From Halohasta litorea (GTDB lineage Archaea > Halobacteriota > Halobacteria > Halobacteriales > Haloferacaceae), in assembly GCF_024494645.1 (NCBI RefSeq), contig NZ_JANHDJ010000002.1, positions 1 to 64,000 of the forward strand: DNA of 64,000 bases. The letters run 5' to 3'. Below are positions 17,758 to 26,515 of the stretch, piece by piece (position 1 is the stretch's first letter; the number at the start of each line of letters is the position of its first letter). A program made the translations under genes and the position numbers. Under the pieces are notes generated by a model, which worked only from the letters and a program-made list of their open reading frames with translations, was not told the origin of the DNA and ran no database searches.

Positions 17758-18094
17758 ACCGGAGTGTCGACGCCCGGCTCAATAACAGTTACTGGCCATC
17801 GATCGGACCGGCTCTTACGACCCCGTTCGATCGGTGGGTTCTGTGATATAACCCAACACCACACCGCCGACACCGCCGAAAGCAGCATATCAATCGCATC
17901 GACTTTTCAGTCGGTGGACGACCGTTCGGGGACATGGGGTGGATTACCGCAGGTGAGACACCGCTGAGGGACTCCACGTGAAGATCAGTCGACTGATCCG
18001 ACAACTCCGTTTCTGGGTATCGTGACAACCGAACACGAACTGTCCGTTACTCCAGCCGTTTTGCTCTCTCCGGAATGATTTCGAGTCTATTATA

Positions 18095-18113
18095 ATATCA
18101 GTCTACCTGATAT
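18095..18113. promoter_or_regulatory. Operator-like inverted repeat before the 18119 gene
   Basis: ATATCAG and CTGATAT form perfect 7-base arms around tctac, only 5 bases before the ATG at 18119 and embedded in a TA-rich promoter-like stretch. A protein bound here would block initiation. The rest of the 360-base gap (17758-18118) shows no gene. Confidence 0.5.
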
Positions 18114-18118
18114 AATTC

Positions 18119-19288
18119 ATGATTGAGGACTATGATCACCACCTCATACGGACCGCAACCACCTTTGCCGACCGGATAACCGAAAACGGGTTCGAATCAC
18201 TGTGTGAAGCCACGGAGGGTCCGCAATCCCTTTTTGAAGAGTTCTGGTACGACTACAACGCTGACGGCTGGCAAGCGGTAAACAAGGAGGTCGACTGCCT
18301 CGCGTGGGCAATGGGTGTCTGTTACATATACGGGTTCATTGAACACGATCGAGGGAACCTCGCCGAGTCGGAAGCATACTTTTTTGCAAAGGATCTCGCC
18401 ATGTTTGCATATCCGCTTTCGGAGGGCGTCATCACGACCACCGATGTGGTAGATAGCGTGACACAGTATCGGGAACTGCTTGATATCAAGGACTCCTTGG
18501 AGTGGGCGAACCTCTCTGCGGAAGCAAAACGGACCAAAGCCGGTGAGACACGTCTCGACATCGCGGATATGACCGGACACGATATCGAGTTTTATCTCGA
18601 CCTATCCACGAAACAGATCTTCCAAGAACTATCAGACCGAGAAAAACAGGCACTCGGGGTTCGAAACGTCGATTCCCGTGATTTCGAAATTGGACGTGAG
18701 GACTGGGACGATCCGTGGCAACCACTCGCCGAAGACGACGAGGCACACCGCTTGCTCGAACAGAACTCCGCCGAGAGAGCGCGACGGTTGGGACTCTCCG
18801 AAGAGGTCTACTCCGAACGATGGTTTCTCCCGCACAAAGCCGTCGAGTCGTACACTGATGGCTGCTTCGCTGCGAGATACGCCGAGCTAGCCGGGGCGAC
18901 TCTACTGGATCAGTTCGACACCCAAGCACAGGTATTCACACGGGATGCTGGAGCCGAAACCAAGCGAGCGATAGCCGAACGGACGTTGAAAGAAAGCGAC
19001 GGCCTTCGAGGCCCTGGAAACTTGGCACTCTACTATGCATTGCCCGTTGAACTCCACGATACGAAAACCGGAATCGCAACTAGACGAATCCCACACGCCG
19101 TTGCACCCCATCTCAAAGCAACCCAACTGCGCAGAGTCTACGACGAAGGGGTCGACTACAACGATGTTCGTAACTTTGCGCTCTCTTATAATCAAGAAAT
19201 CGATACCTCACTAGACCGTTGGGCGGGATTTCTCAACTGGTGTGATGGACCGGAACCGATCACCCATCTACGCAGTCGAACACACTGA
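18119..19288 (+). CDS. Orphan hypothetical protein, 389 residues
   Basis: The product is soluble and mostly helical by composition, with several Trp/Tyr-rich patches (LFEEFWYDYNADGWQ, ACYIYG-like segments). No signal, membrane span or known motif is seen. Codon use is less GC-biased than in the neighbours, as shown by many third-position A and T, which suggests recent acquisition. It sits alone between the pterin gene and hemA and has its own operator-like repeat. I do not recognise any family. Confidence 0.75.
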   Translation: MIEDYDHHLIRTATTFADRITENGFESLCEATEGPQSLFEEFWYDYNADGWQAVNKEVDCLAWAMGVCYIYGFIEHDRGNLAESEAYFFAKDLAMFAYPLSEGVITTTDVVDSVTQYRELLDIKDSLEWANLSAEAKRTKAGETRLDIADMTGHDIEFYLDLSTKQIFQELSDREKQALGVRNVDSRDFEIGREDWDDPWQPLAEDDEAHRLLEQNSAERARRLGLSEEVYSERWFLPHKAVESYTDGCFAARYAELAGATLLDQFDTQAQVFTRDAGAETKRAIAERTLKESDGLRGPGNLALYYALPVELHDTKTGIATRRIPHAVAPHLKATQLRRVYDEGVDYNDVRNFALSYNQEIDTSLDRWAGFLNWCDGPEPITHLRSRTH

Positions 19289-19295
19289 CGCGGAC

Positions 19296-20675
19296 TTAGT
19301 CGTCGGACAGCTGTTCGAGCACATGGGGCGGGATCTCGTCCGGTGAGACGCCGTCGGGGATCTCCGCTGGCATCTCGGTCGACTCCGCTGCCGACTCCCC
19401 GTCCATCTCGGCATCGTTCGGTGGGAACTCGCCGTCGAACTCGGGATTGAACAGCTGCATCGCCGTCTGGATCGTCGTCCAGTCGTCCTCGGCGGCGGCC
19501 TCCCGCAGGCTCTTGGTTGGGGCTGACAGCAGTTGGCCGACCAGCGAATCCGCTAGCGATTCGATCACCTCACGCTGTTTGTCGGTCAGCTCGCCGTGGG
19601 CGTCGAGCTTGGCGAACGCAGTGCCGACCTCCCGGTTTTTGACGCGCTCGGCGTTCTCGTACATCGTACTGATCGCCTCGTCGGCCCGCTTGCGTTTGAA
19701 CAGCGCCAGCAGGCGGTCGAACTCCTCGTCGATCATTGCCTCGACTTCCGCGGCGGCGGCCTGCCGCTGGCGGTGGGTCGACTCCGTCACCGATTCGAGG
19801 GCGTCGATGTCGAACAGTTCGACCTCGGCGAGTTCCTCGGCGTCGGGATCGATATCCCGCGGTTGGGCGAGATCGATACAGATCGTCTCGCCAGCGTCGG
19901 CGAGCCCCTCCGACTTCAGCACGTACTCGGAGCTCCCGGTCGCAGTAATGACGACTGTCGCGCGCTCGGCGGCCGACGCCGCCGCATCGAGGCCGATCGC
20001 CGACGCCTCGACGTCGACAGTGTCGGCGATGTGGGTGGCGTGGGGGATCGTTCGGTTGGCGACCAGCAGGCGGTCGACGCCCGCCGCATCCAGGGCGTTG
20101 GCCGCCAGCGATCCCATCTCGCCTGCGCCGACGACGAGTGCGGTCGACTCGGCGAGATCGGTCTCCCGGCTGGCGAGTTCGACGGCCGCCGAGCCCAGCG
20201 AGACGACGCCCTCGTTGATCGCGGTCTCGGTGCGTGCCCGTTCGCCGACGTGGATCGCCTTCATGATCGCGTCCTCCAGCAGCGGGCCGATCCCGTCGGC
20301 CGATCGGGAGGCCTCGAAGGCGGTTTTGAGTTGGCCGATGATCTGGTCTTCGCCCAACACCAGCGATTCCAGCCCGGCGGCCACGCGCATGAGGTGCCGC
20401 AGGCTGGCCTCGTGGTTCATGTGGTCGACCGCGCCCTCGCGGACATCGGCCGTGATCTCGGCGACTGCCGCCCGGCCCTGTTCGGCCCGGTCGGTGACGA
20501 CGTAAGCCTCCGAGCGGTTGCAGGTCTGGATGGCGAAAGCCTCCGAGACGCCCGGATTCGTCAGGAGCGTCGAGACGCGGCTGCTTACGTCCTCGCAGCT
20601 CGCGGCTTCGATCTCGTCGACGCTCGCGTTGGCATGCGAGACGCTAACGCCCGTGATGACGCCGGTCCGAATCAT
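19296..20675 (-). CDS. hemA: Glutamyl-tRNA reductase
   Basis: The 459-residue enzyme converts glutamyl-tRNA to glutamate-1-semialdehyde, the first step toward tetrapyrroles. The catalytic Cys lies in AIQTCNRSEAY, the substrate part in VLGEDQIIGQLK, the NADPH fold in VVGAGEMG, and the dimerisation helix near the C-terminus. The last 60 residues are an acidic Pro-rich tail that is probably haloarchaeal decoration. Its start overlaps the stop of the siroheme gene as ATGA, so it is the third gene of a coupled operon. Confidence 0.95.
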   Translation of the reverse strand: MIRTGVITGVSVSHANASVDEIEAASCEDVSSRVSTLLTNPGVSEAFAIQTCNRSEAYVVTDRAEQGRAAVAEITADVREGAVDHMNHEASLRHLMRVAAGLESLVLGEDQIIGQLKTAFEASRSADGIGPLLEDAIMKAIHVGERARTETAINEGVVSLGSAAVELASRETDLAESTALVVGAGEMGSLAANALDAAGVDRLLVANRTIPHATHIADTVDVEASAIGLDAAASAAERATVVITATGSSEYVLKSEGLADAGETICIDLAQPRDIDPDAEELAEVELFDIDALESVTESTHRQRQAAAAEVEAMIDEEFDRLLALFKRKRADEAISTMYENAERVKNREVGTAFAKLDAHGELTDKQREVIESLADSLVGQLLSAPTKSLREAAAEDDWTTIQTAMQLFNPEFDGEFPPNDAEMDGESAAESTEMPAEIPDGVSPDEIPPHVLEQLSDD

Positions 20676-21349
20676 CGGCTTGCCCCCTTGTCGTCGTGTT
20701 CAGCTGCCATTACGCGCTCTGCCTCTTTTTCTGCGTTGGGAGTACCCGTATGTAAAGCCTTCCAAACCGATGACGACCGGACAACCGATCGGACAGCCGC
20801 CCGGCGATCTGCCGCCGAGTAGTCCGACTCCTTGATCTCGCTCCTGAGTTCGCCCGTGAGTTCGGCCATCGCGCCCGCATCCTGGATCTCGGTTTCGATC
20901 TGCTGGCGGAGATACCGCGAGAGTGCGGGGCTCTTGCCGCCGGTCGAGACGGCGACTGACACTGGACCGTCCCGTACCGTCGCCGGAACGACGACGCTAC
21001 CGACATCTCGGCTTCCCGATCGGTCGGTGCGGTTTATAAGGAGCCCACGCTCGTCGGCTGCCTCGCCGACCGCCCTGTTGAGCTCGGTGTGGTCGGTGGC
21101 CGCGACGACCATGGCGGGCTCGAACCGGTCGAGCCACTCGCCGACCGCTTCGGGTTCGGGGGCTGCGCGAATCCGGTCGACAGCCGCCTGTTCGGACTCG
21201 TCGAACTCCTCGAAGCGGTCGTCGAACGTCGGACTGACGACGACCACAGTGGCCTCGCGAGCGAACCGTCGAGCTTTCCGGGCCCCGACGCTGCCGCCGC
21301 CGAAGACGAGCACCGTTTCCTCACTGAAATCGTGGTAAAGCGGTATCAC
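20672..21349 (-). CDS. Precorrin-2 dehydrogenase (siroheme synthase N-terminal type)
   Basis: This 225-residue protein has the NAD-binding VLVFGGGSVGARKARRF start, the ATDHTELNRAV segment and the VSVAVSTGGKSPALSRYLR motif of the Met8/CysG N-terminal family. It oxidises precorrin-2 to sirohydrochlorin and may add iron. The C-terminal methyltransferase of CysG is absent. It overlaps both operon neighbours by ATGA, between ahbAB and hemA. Its product could serve both nitrite reductase siroheme and heme made by the siroheme route. Confidence 0.9.
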   Translation of the reverse strand: MIPLYHDFSEETVLVFGGGSVGARKARRFAREATVVVVSPTFDDRFEEFDESEQAAVDRIRAAPEPEAVGEWLDRFEPAMVVAATDHTELNRAVGEAADERGLLINRTDRSGSRDVGSVVVPATVRDGPVSVAVSTGGKSPALSRYLRQQIETEIQDAGAMAELTGELRSEIKESDYSAADRRAAVRSVVRSSSVWKALHTGTPNAEKEAERVMAAEHDDKGASR

Positions 21350-22407
21350 TCCGTGTTCGCCTCCGCCCGTTCGGCCAGCCGGATGCCCGTTTTTTTGAGG
21401 ATTCGGGTCGAAAACAGCGAGTCCCAGTCGTCGTCGCCCACGTCCCAGAAGTCGTCCATTCGGTCTTTGACCTCCTGGATGCGCTGTTGGCTCTCTTCTT
21501 CTGTCCGACCGTGAGTCATCGCGAAGAAGTTGTAGGGCCAGACGCCCTCGTGGCGCGGTCGCTGGTAGCAGTGGGTGACGAACCCGCGGCTGGCGATTTC
21601 GGGGCCGACCTCGGAGACAATCTCGTCGGGGACGTTCCAGACGGTCATCCCATTCTCTGTGTACCCCAACGCGTAGTGGTTCGGAATAACGCCGACACGC
21701 CGGACTTTCCCCTCCTGATTAAAGCGTTTGATCGTAGCGATCACCCAGTCGACATCGGCATCGAGCGCGTCGGCGACGTCCCGGTAGGGCGTCGCGGTGA
21801 TCGGGAGCCCGCCTTGAATTTCGATGACGAGATCCCGTTCGGCGGGGGTGAGGGTCGTCCGGTCGGTCGGCTCGACGTCCGGGCCGAGAGTCGAGAGGTC
21901 GATGTCGCCCGCCTCGATCGGCCCATCGAGCATGAACTTGGCCTCGACACGGAACTCCTGGAGTTTGGGCAGGTTGTACGTCTCCTGGCCGGTTTCGGCC
22001 TCGATCTCGCCCAAGACCTCTTCGATCCGGTCCTCGTCGGCGACCGAGACGACGAACCACATATTGAGATGTGGGTGTTCCCGCTCGTAGTTGTGGGCAA
22101 CCTCGCGGAAGGCGTTGACCTGCTCGGCGACCTCGTCGAACCGCTCGGGCGGGGCGTGCATGGCGACCAGCGAGGCGTTGCCGCCGATTTCCTGGGCGTT
22201 GACCAGCGCGCCGAAGCGCGTGAGGGTTCCTTCCTCGTCGAGGTGTTGGACGCGCGCGAGCAGTTCGTCGGCCGTCACGTCGACCCCCCGGTCACGGAGT
22301 GCCGCCGCCGCGGGCTCGAACGGACGCTCGACCGTCGGAAATCCGCCCTGAAAGGCGTTGACGATCGCGCGGTCGAGTGCCGACAGCTCCGCATCGACCT
22401 GTTGCAT
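21346..22407 (-). CDS. ahbAB: Siroheme decarboxylase, fused AhbA-AhbB
   Basis: The protein of 353 residues is two AsnC/NirD-like units in tandem: each has a winged-helix start (residues about 8-70 and 190-250) and a RAM-like half. The second unit includes RVGVIPNHYALGY and RHEGVWPYNFFAMTHG. AhbA and AhbB decarboxylate siroheme to didecarboxysiroheme in the archaeal heme route. The ATG at 22407 is preferred over an upstream one because a cttattc box lies about 27 bases before it. It is the first gene of the operon ahbAB-siroheme gene-hemA. Confidence 0.9.
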   Translation of the reverse strand: MQQVDAELSALDRAIVNAFQGGFPTVERPFEPAAAALRDRGVDVTADELLARVQHLDEEGTLTRFGALVNAQEIGGNASLVAMHAPPERFDEVAEQVNAFREVAHNYEREHPHLNMWFVVSVADEDRIEEVLGEIEAETGQETYNLPKLQEFRVEAKFMLDGPIEAGDIDLSTLGPDVEPTDRTTLTPAERDLVIEIQGGLPITATPYRDVADALDADVDWVIATIKRFNQEGKVRRVGVIPNHYALGYTENGMTVWNVPDEIVSEVGPEIASRGFVTHCYQRPRHEGVWPYNFFAMTHGRTEEESQQRIQEVKDRMDDFWDVGDDDWDSLFSTRILKKTGIRLAERAEANTE

Positions 22408-22604
22408 ACCCACACTGGGGGTTGGGGGTGAATAAGCGTCTCGGAGCGACTGTCTCGAAGCACGGCTGCTGCGGGTCAACGGTAGAGATCTGTCACTGTC
22501 GACCGGGTGTAATCCTGCCGGAGATGCGAACGTTTAGGTCCACTGCCCGGTCTCGAAAAAATAGACCGTTGTGGCCGACTGCCGCAACCGAGGAGTATCC
22601 CTCC

Positions 22605-22656
22605 GGGCGATGGGGCTCGCCCGCCCAAACCGCCGACCGGGCTGATGGCTCCTGGC
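22605..22656 (+). promoter_or_regulatory. Fluoride riboswitch (crcB motif) aptamer
   Basis: The stretch reads GGGCGATG at 22605, CGCCCAAAC at 22622-22630 and TGATGGCTCC at 22643-22652, the conserved blocks of the crcB RNA in the right order. P1 can form between GGGCG and CGCCC; GGGGCT (22612-22617) can pair with GGCTCC (22647-22652) as the pseudoknot; GCC/GGC closes the second stem. Compared with the Thermotoga aptamer I recall, there is a 4-base GCCC duplication before AAAC. It ends about 12 bases before the crcB ATG, so control of translation is likely. Confidence 0.85.
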
Positions 22657-22664
22657 TTCCATCC

Positions 22665-23045
22665 ATGACACCCAAACAGCTCCTCTCACAGCTCGAACCG
22701 ATCCTGTTGATCGCCGTCGGCGGCTTCGCCGGGGCCAACCTCCGGCACTTTGTCGACCTCCTCGTTCCCGGCACACTGCCGGGCACGCTCGCAGTGAACG
22801 TCCTCGGCAGTTTTGCCCTCGGCGTGTTGGTCTACGATTCGTTGGGCCAGTCAGCAATCGGCGACAACTCAAGGCTCGTGTTCGGAACGGGATTTCTCTC
22901 CTCGTTTACGACCTACAGTGCGTTCGTCCTGGATGCCGTCCTCACTGAGCCACTGACTGCGCTCGGCTACGTCGGCGTGAGCTACGCTGGTGGCTTCCTC
23001 GCGGTGCTCGCCGGTCGACAGTTCGTCCGCGGAGGTGATCGCTGA
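22665..23045 (+). CDS. crcB: Fluoride channel CrcB/FluC, first subunit
   Basis: This 126-residue, four-helix membrane protein has the family blocks GGFAGANLRHF, GTLAVNVLGSFALG (with the pore Asn) and FLSSFTTYSAFVLD. FluC channels expel fluoride as dual-topology dimers. Here two genes in tandem probably give a heterodimer of oppositely oriented subunits. It lies directly behind the fluoride aptamer and overlaps the second copy by one base (TGATG). Confidence 0.93.
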   Translation: MTPKQLLSQLEPILLIAVGGFAGANLRHFVDLLVPGTLPGTLAVNVLGSFALGVLVYDSLGQSAIGDNSRLVFGTGFLSSFTTYSAFVLDAVLTEPLTALGYVGVSYAGGFLAVLAGRQFVRGGDR

Positions 23046-23410
23046 TGGTCCCTACCGAGCCCGCCTATCTCGTCGGCACTGGCGGGGCGATCGGGGCCGT
23101 CCTCCGGTATCTGATCGCCACGCTCATCGCTCGCTGGGGCGGCCAGAGGCGGTTCCCTCTCTCGACGCTCGTCGTCAACGTCGTCGGGAGCTTCGCCCTC
23201 GGTGTCGTGATATTCGGCGGGTTCGGCGAGACCACGACGCTGTTCGTTGGCGTCGGCATCTGCGGCGCGTTCACGACCTACTCCTCGTTTAGCGTCCAGA
23301 CCGTCCGGCTCTGGGAGGACGGCATGACTGGCTATGCGCTCGCCAACGCCGTCGGAAACCTCGCGCTCAGCGCCGTCGCCGTCGGGGCGGCGTGGCTACT
23401 GGTCGGCTGA
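23045..23410 (+). CDS. crcB: Fluoride channel CrcB/FluC, second subunit
   Basis: The second copy has 121 residues and four helices, with GTGGAIGAVLRY, STLVVNVVGSFALG and GAFTTYSSFSVQTVRL. It differs enough from the first copy to be an old duplication specialised for opposite membrane orientation. Its start overlaps the stop of the first copy, so the riboswitch would control both. Confidence 0.93.
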   Translation: MVPTEPAYLVGTGGAIGAVLRYLIATLIARWGGQRRFPLSTLVVNVVGSFALGVVIFGGFGETTTLFVGVGICGAFTTYSSFSVQTVRLWEDGMTGYALANAVGNLALSAVAVGAAWLLVG

Positions 23411-23417
23411 GGTTCGG

Positions 23418-24149
23418 TTAGGCATCGGTAAATGACACACCACCGAGGTCGACTTCGAGATCGTCGACAAACGCGTTGAACGCCTCGACAAATGGCTCGA
23501 CATCGTCGGCGAGCGCCCGGACATCCGGTGCCGACGGCGGGCTGTACTGGGAGAGCAGATAGACGCCGCCTTCGCCGCCAACCCGAAGATACGAGACCTG
23601 TCCCTCTTCCCATTTGAGTTCCCAGCGCGTGCCGTCGACCGTCGTCGAAAAAGTGCCGTAGTCGGTGCCCTCATAGCGGTAACACTGCTGGGCGATCTCG
23701 GTGGCGACCTCGTGGATCGCCGCGACAATGCGGTCGCGGTCGGCGACGACGGTTTCGGTCGATCGGACGTCGGGGAACGCCGGATCCACGTCGTCGAGGA
23801 CGTCCTCGCGGGTGTCGACGAAGTCGTTGTAGGCTTCGACGAAGGCGTCGTAATCCTGCATGGCATCGCGGAGTGCCTTTGGTTCGGGAGGCTGTTTGGT
23901 CGAGATGACGTAAGTTTCGGCCCCGGATTTGCTCTCGAACAGCAGGAATTCGAGCCGCCCGGCCTCGTATTTGACCGTCCACTCGCCGTGGTCGCCGGTG
24001 AACGACCGGCGGCCGTAGTCGCCGCCCTCCAGGAGCGCGAGTTCCCGGGCGATCTCACCGGCATGGGACCGCACGTCGGCGAGAATCGCCTCCCGCTGGG
24101 CCCGAAGCTCGTCAGTTGATGCCGTCTCTACATCGAGCCCGTCGTCCAT
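23418..24149 (-). CDS. Haloarchaeal protein with two tandem related halves
   Basis: The protein of 243 residues is an internal duplication. The segment from AGEIARELALLEGGDYG through YDAFVEAYNDFVD (about residues 30-113) is echoed by ATEIAQQCYRYEGTDYG through VEPFVEAFNAFVDD (about 148-232). Each half shows a helix, four short strands and a second helix. It is soluble and acidic. No family function is known to me. It converges on the fluoride channel genes. Confidence 0.75.
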   Translation of the reverse strand: MDDGLDVETASTDELRAQREAILADVRSHAGEIARELALLEGGDYGRRSFTGDHGEWTVKYEAGRLEFLLFESKSGAETYVISTKQPPEPKALRDAMQDYDAFVEAYNDFVDTREDVLDDVDPAFPDVRSTETVVADRDRIVAAIHEVATEIAQQCYRYEGTDYGTFSTTVDGTRWELKWEEGQVSYLRVGGEGGVYLLSQYSPPSAPDVRALADDVEPFVEAFNAFVDDLEVDLGGVSFTDA

Positions 24150-24289
24150 TCACTACTGGTAGGCGCGTCAGGATAATAAAGCGTTCACTGTCGGTCGGAG
24201 TAAGAGTAAGACCGAATCCGAACCTCACTCGCGGCAAAGCTGCTCCCTGCTTCGAATTCCTGTGCCGCTGCTGCTCACTTCGTCTGCTC

Positions 24290-24411
24290 ACGGGTGCTCC
24301 GCACCCGTTCGCTTGGTCCGAGAGACTCCGTCCCTCGCTATTCGGAGACAGCGGGCACGATGGGACTCCCGCGAGCGACCGCAGGGAGCGAGTGGGAGTA
24401 AACCGTGCCCG
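24290..24411. repeat. Palindromic repeats, including copies of the tRNA 3' end
   Basis: ACGGGTGC and GCACCCGT form perfect 8-base arms at 24290-24308. From 24352 the sequence cgggcacgatgggactc repeats the tRNA-Arg 3' end at 24433 with one mismatch, and cgtgcccg at 24404-24411 is its inverse, so 24352-24411 can fold into a long hairpin with an inner actccc/gggagt stem. The rest of the gap 24150-24289 shows no gene. Confidence 0.6.
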
Positions 24412-24432
24412 TGAAGGAACGTAGTGACTGAA

Positions 24433-24505
24433 CGGGCACGATGGGATTCGAACCCACGATCGAGCAGTTAGGAACCGCTCGCCTTGTCCACTAGGCCACG
24501 TGCCC
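24433..24505 (-). tRNA. tRNA-Arg (anticodon CCU)
   Basis: On the minus strand the acceptor GGGCACG pairs with CGTGCCC. The D arm is closed by GCC/GGC, the anticodon stem is AGCGG/CTGCT with loop TTCCTAA, so the anticodon is CCT, and the T arm has TTCGAAT. The variable loop has five bases, the discriminator is G, CCA is not encoded and there is no intron. It reads the rare AGG codon. Confidence 0.95.
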
Positions 24506-24560
24506 AAGCGCAGTCGCTACTCCAGACTGAAGAATGAAAAAACGTCCGGCCCGGACGGGC

Positions 24561-24836
24561 TTAGTTGGCTTTCTCGGTTTCCGTCTCGGTCTCGTCGTCC
24601 TCAACAACCGGCTCGGTGTCGGCCGAAGCCGACGGCGTCGATTCGGTATCAGGGTTACTGATATCCTGGAGTTCGTCTTCGATCTCTTCGCGGCCTTTCT
24701 TGAACTCGCCCATCGCCTGGCCCGTCGAGCGGGCGAGCTTCGGGATCTTGTTCGCGCCGAACAAGAGCACTAACACGAGCAGGATGATGAGCATCTCCGG
24801 GCCGACTGGGCCGAACAGCGGAAGCACGTTGACCAT
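24561..24836 (-). CDS. tatA: Sec-independent translocase protein TatA
   Basis: This 91-residue protein has one N-terminal membrane helix (PEMLIILLVLVLLFGANKIP), the FGANKIPKLARSTGQAMGEF hinge and amphipathic helix, and an acidic disordered tail. It forms the pore of the twin-arginine translocase. Tat is the main export route in haloarchaea, used here by the halocyanin and ferritin-like proteins. A TATA-like box lies about 27 bases upstream of the chosen ATG. No tatC is nearby. Confidence 0.92.
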   Translation of the reverse strand: MVNVLPLFGPVGPEMLIILLVLVLLFGANKIPKLARSTGQAMGEFKKGREEIEDELQDISNPDTESTPSASADTEPVVEDDETETETEKAN

Positions 24837-24987
24837 GTCTATCAATCGATAACCCTGTCGCAACTATAGGCTTTTTGCTCACAACCGGGCCGAACCGGCC
24901 TGACGTATCAGCCAACTGGCGCGTGTGCGCGACCGGTCGACAGTAGCACAACGAAACACTGAAACGACACACAGGCAAAGCGAAGGT

Positions 24988-25272
24988 ATGGAACTGCGGG
25001 TTATCGAGAAGACAGAGACGGAACTCCGCATCGAGATCGCCGGCGAGGACCACACCTTTATGAACGTCCTCAAAGGCCAGCTCCTGGAGACCGAGGGCGT
25101 CTCGGCGGCGACCTACGATGTGAACCCCGAGCAGTCGGGTGGACAGACCGATCCCGTGCTCTCGATTACGACCGAGGACGGACTCGATCCCCTGGACGCG
25201 CTGGCGACCGCCGCTGGCTCCGTTCGGGAGGCGACAGACAGCTTCAGCGACGCCTTCGAAGCCGCGGTCTGA
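24988..25272 (+). CDS. rpoL: DNA-directed RNA polymerase subunit L
   Basis: The protein of 94 residues starts [20 protein letters not shown] and has the [23 protein letters not shown] core of the archaeal Rpb11/RpoL family. It dimerises with subunit D in the polymerase assembly platform. Length is typical. Confidence 0.94.
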   Translation: MELRVIEKTETELRIEIAGEDHTFMNVLKGQLLETEGVSAATYDVNPEQSGGQTDPVLSITTEDGLDPLDALATAAGSVREATDSFSDAFEAAV

Positions 25273-25337
25273 TCGGCGAGGCGAAGTAGCATAGCGTAGT
25301 AAAAAATAAGCGGCCGTCCTTCCGGTTTCGACCGTCT

Positions 25338-25613
25338 TTACCGGCTGTTTTCGAGCGAGACCACGTGTGTCGAGTCGACGGTCAACCAGTGTGTCATCCG
25401 GTCGTGGGGCGACAACTCACTGGGGGAGACCGTATACTCCTCTCGGCCGTCAGCTGTCGTCGTGGTTCGTCCCTCGAAGATGACCTCCGTCGAGAGGTCA
25501 GGGGGGGTTTCACCGATCGACCACAGCAACGGTTCGATGACGGTGCTCTGGAGGGGGTTGTTAGTGGAGGGCACGTCGGAACGATTGGGGCCCCGCATAA
25601 AATCTGTTGCCAT
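25338..25613 (-). CDS. Small haloarchaeal protein of unknown function
   Basis: The product has 91 residues. Its C-terminal part (RMTHWLTVDSTHVVSLENSR) resembles small haloarchaeal proteins of the DUF7511 type, from memory and with low certainty. It is soluble, with no Cys. It lies between rpoL and hisF in a single-gene arrangement. Confidence 0.55.
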   Translation of the reverse strand: MATDFMRGPNRSDVPSTNNPLQSTVIEPLLWSIGETPPDLSTEVIFEGRTTTTADGREEYTVSPSELSPHDRMTHWLTVDSTHVVSLENSR

Positions 25614-25702
25614 TCCGTGGAGACTACTGAGTGACAGGTAGTTACCGTTCGCTTACCACCCGACTGCGGCGCGAGTGATAGTCACCGTCCGGATACCGTC
25701 GA

Positions 25703-26515
25703 TCAGCGCCGAACGGGAATTCCCTGCGACTGGAGGTGTTGTTTGACCTCCTGGATCGAGTACTCGTCGAAGTGGAAGATCGAGGCCGCCAGTCCGGCGT
25801 CGGCTCCGGCCTCGGTGAACACCTCGGCCATGTGATCCGGCGAGCCACAGCCCGAGGAGGCGATCACCGGCGTCGAGACGTTGTCACAGACCGCCTTTGT
25901 CAGCGGAATATCGTAGCCGTCCTTGGTGCCGTCGGTGTCGATAGAGTTGACGAACAGCTCGCCCGCGCCGCGCTCTTCGGCTTCGATCGCCCATGCGACG
26001 ACATCGCGGCCGGTGCCTTCGCGGCCACCCTTGATCGTACACTCGAACCAACATTCCTCGCCGTCGACGGTCGCGTAATACTCGCCCTCGTCGTCGAATC
26101 GGCGGCGGGCGTCGACCGAGATCACGATACACTGGCTGCCGAAGGCTTCGGCGCCCTCGGTGATGAGTTCGGGTCGCTGGAGCGCCGCGGTGTTGATCGA
26201 GACCTTGTCCGCGCCCGCCCGGAGGGTCTCTTTGATATCCTCCTTCGTTCGGATGCCGCCGCCTACTGTCAGTGGAATGAAACACTCGTCGGCGACCTGC
26301 GAGACGGTTTCGAGCATGGTTTCCCGACCCTCGGCGGAGGCGGTGATATCCAGGAAGACGAACTCGTCGGCACCCGCGGCGTTGTAGGCTTTGGCCATCT
26401 CGACGGGGTCGCCGGTGTATTTGAGGTCCTCGAAGTTGACGCCGGTGTAGACGGCGGGGTTGCCCTCGTCGTCGATGTCGACGTCGATACAGGGGATGAT
26501 GCGCTTTGTCAGCAT
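25703..26515 (-). CDS. hisF: Imidazole glycerol phosphate synthase, cyclase subunit HisF
   Basis: This 270-residue half of the HisH-HisF enzyme makes the imidazole ring in histidine synthesis. The TIM-barrel start [14 protein letters not shown] holds the catalytic Asp, with [24 protein letters not shown] and [16 protein letters not shown] as the phosphate-binding loops. It has the usual length. No other his gene lies nearby, as is common in haloarchaea. Confidence 0.96.
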   Translation of the reverse strand: MLTKRIIPCIDVDIDDEGNPAVYTGVNFEDLKYTGDPVEMAKAYNAAGADEFVFLDITASAEGRETMLETVSQVADECFIPLTVGGGIRTKEDIKETLRAGADKVSINTAALQRPELITEGAEAFGSQCIVISVDARRRFDDEGEYYATVDGEECWFECTIKGGREGTGRDVVAWAIEAEERGAGELFVNSIDTDGTKDGYDIPLTKAVCDNVSTPVIASSGCGSPDHMAEVFTEAGADAGLAASIFHFDEYSIQEVKQHLQSQGIPVRR

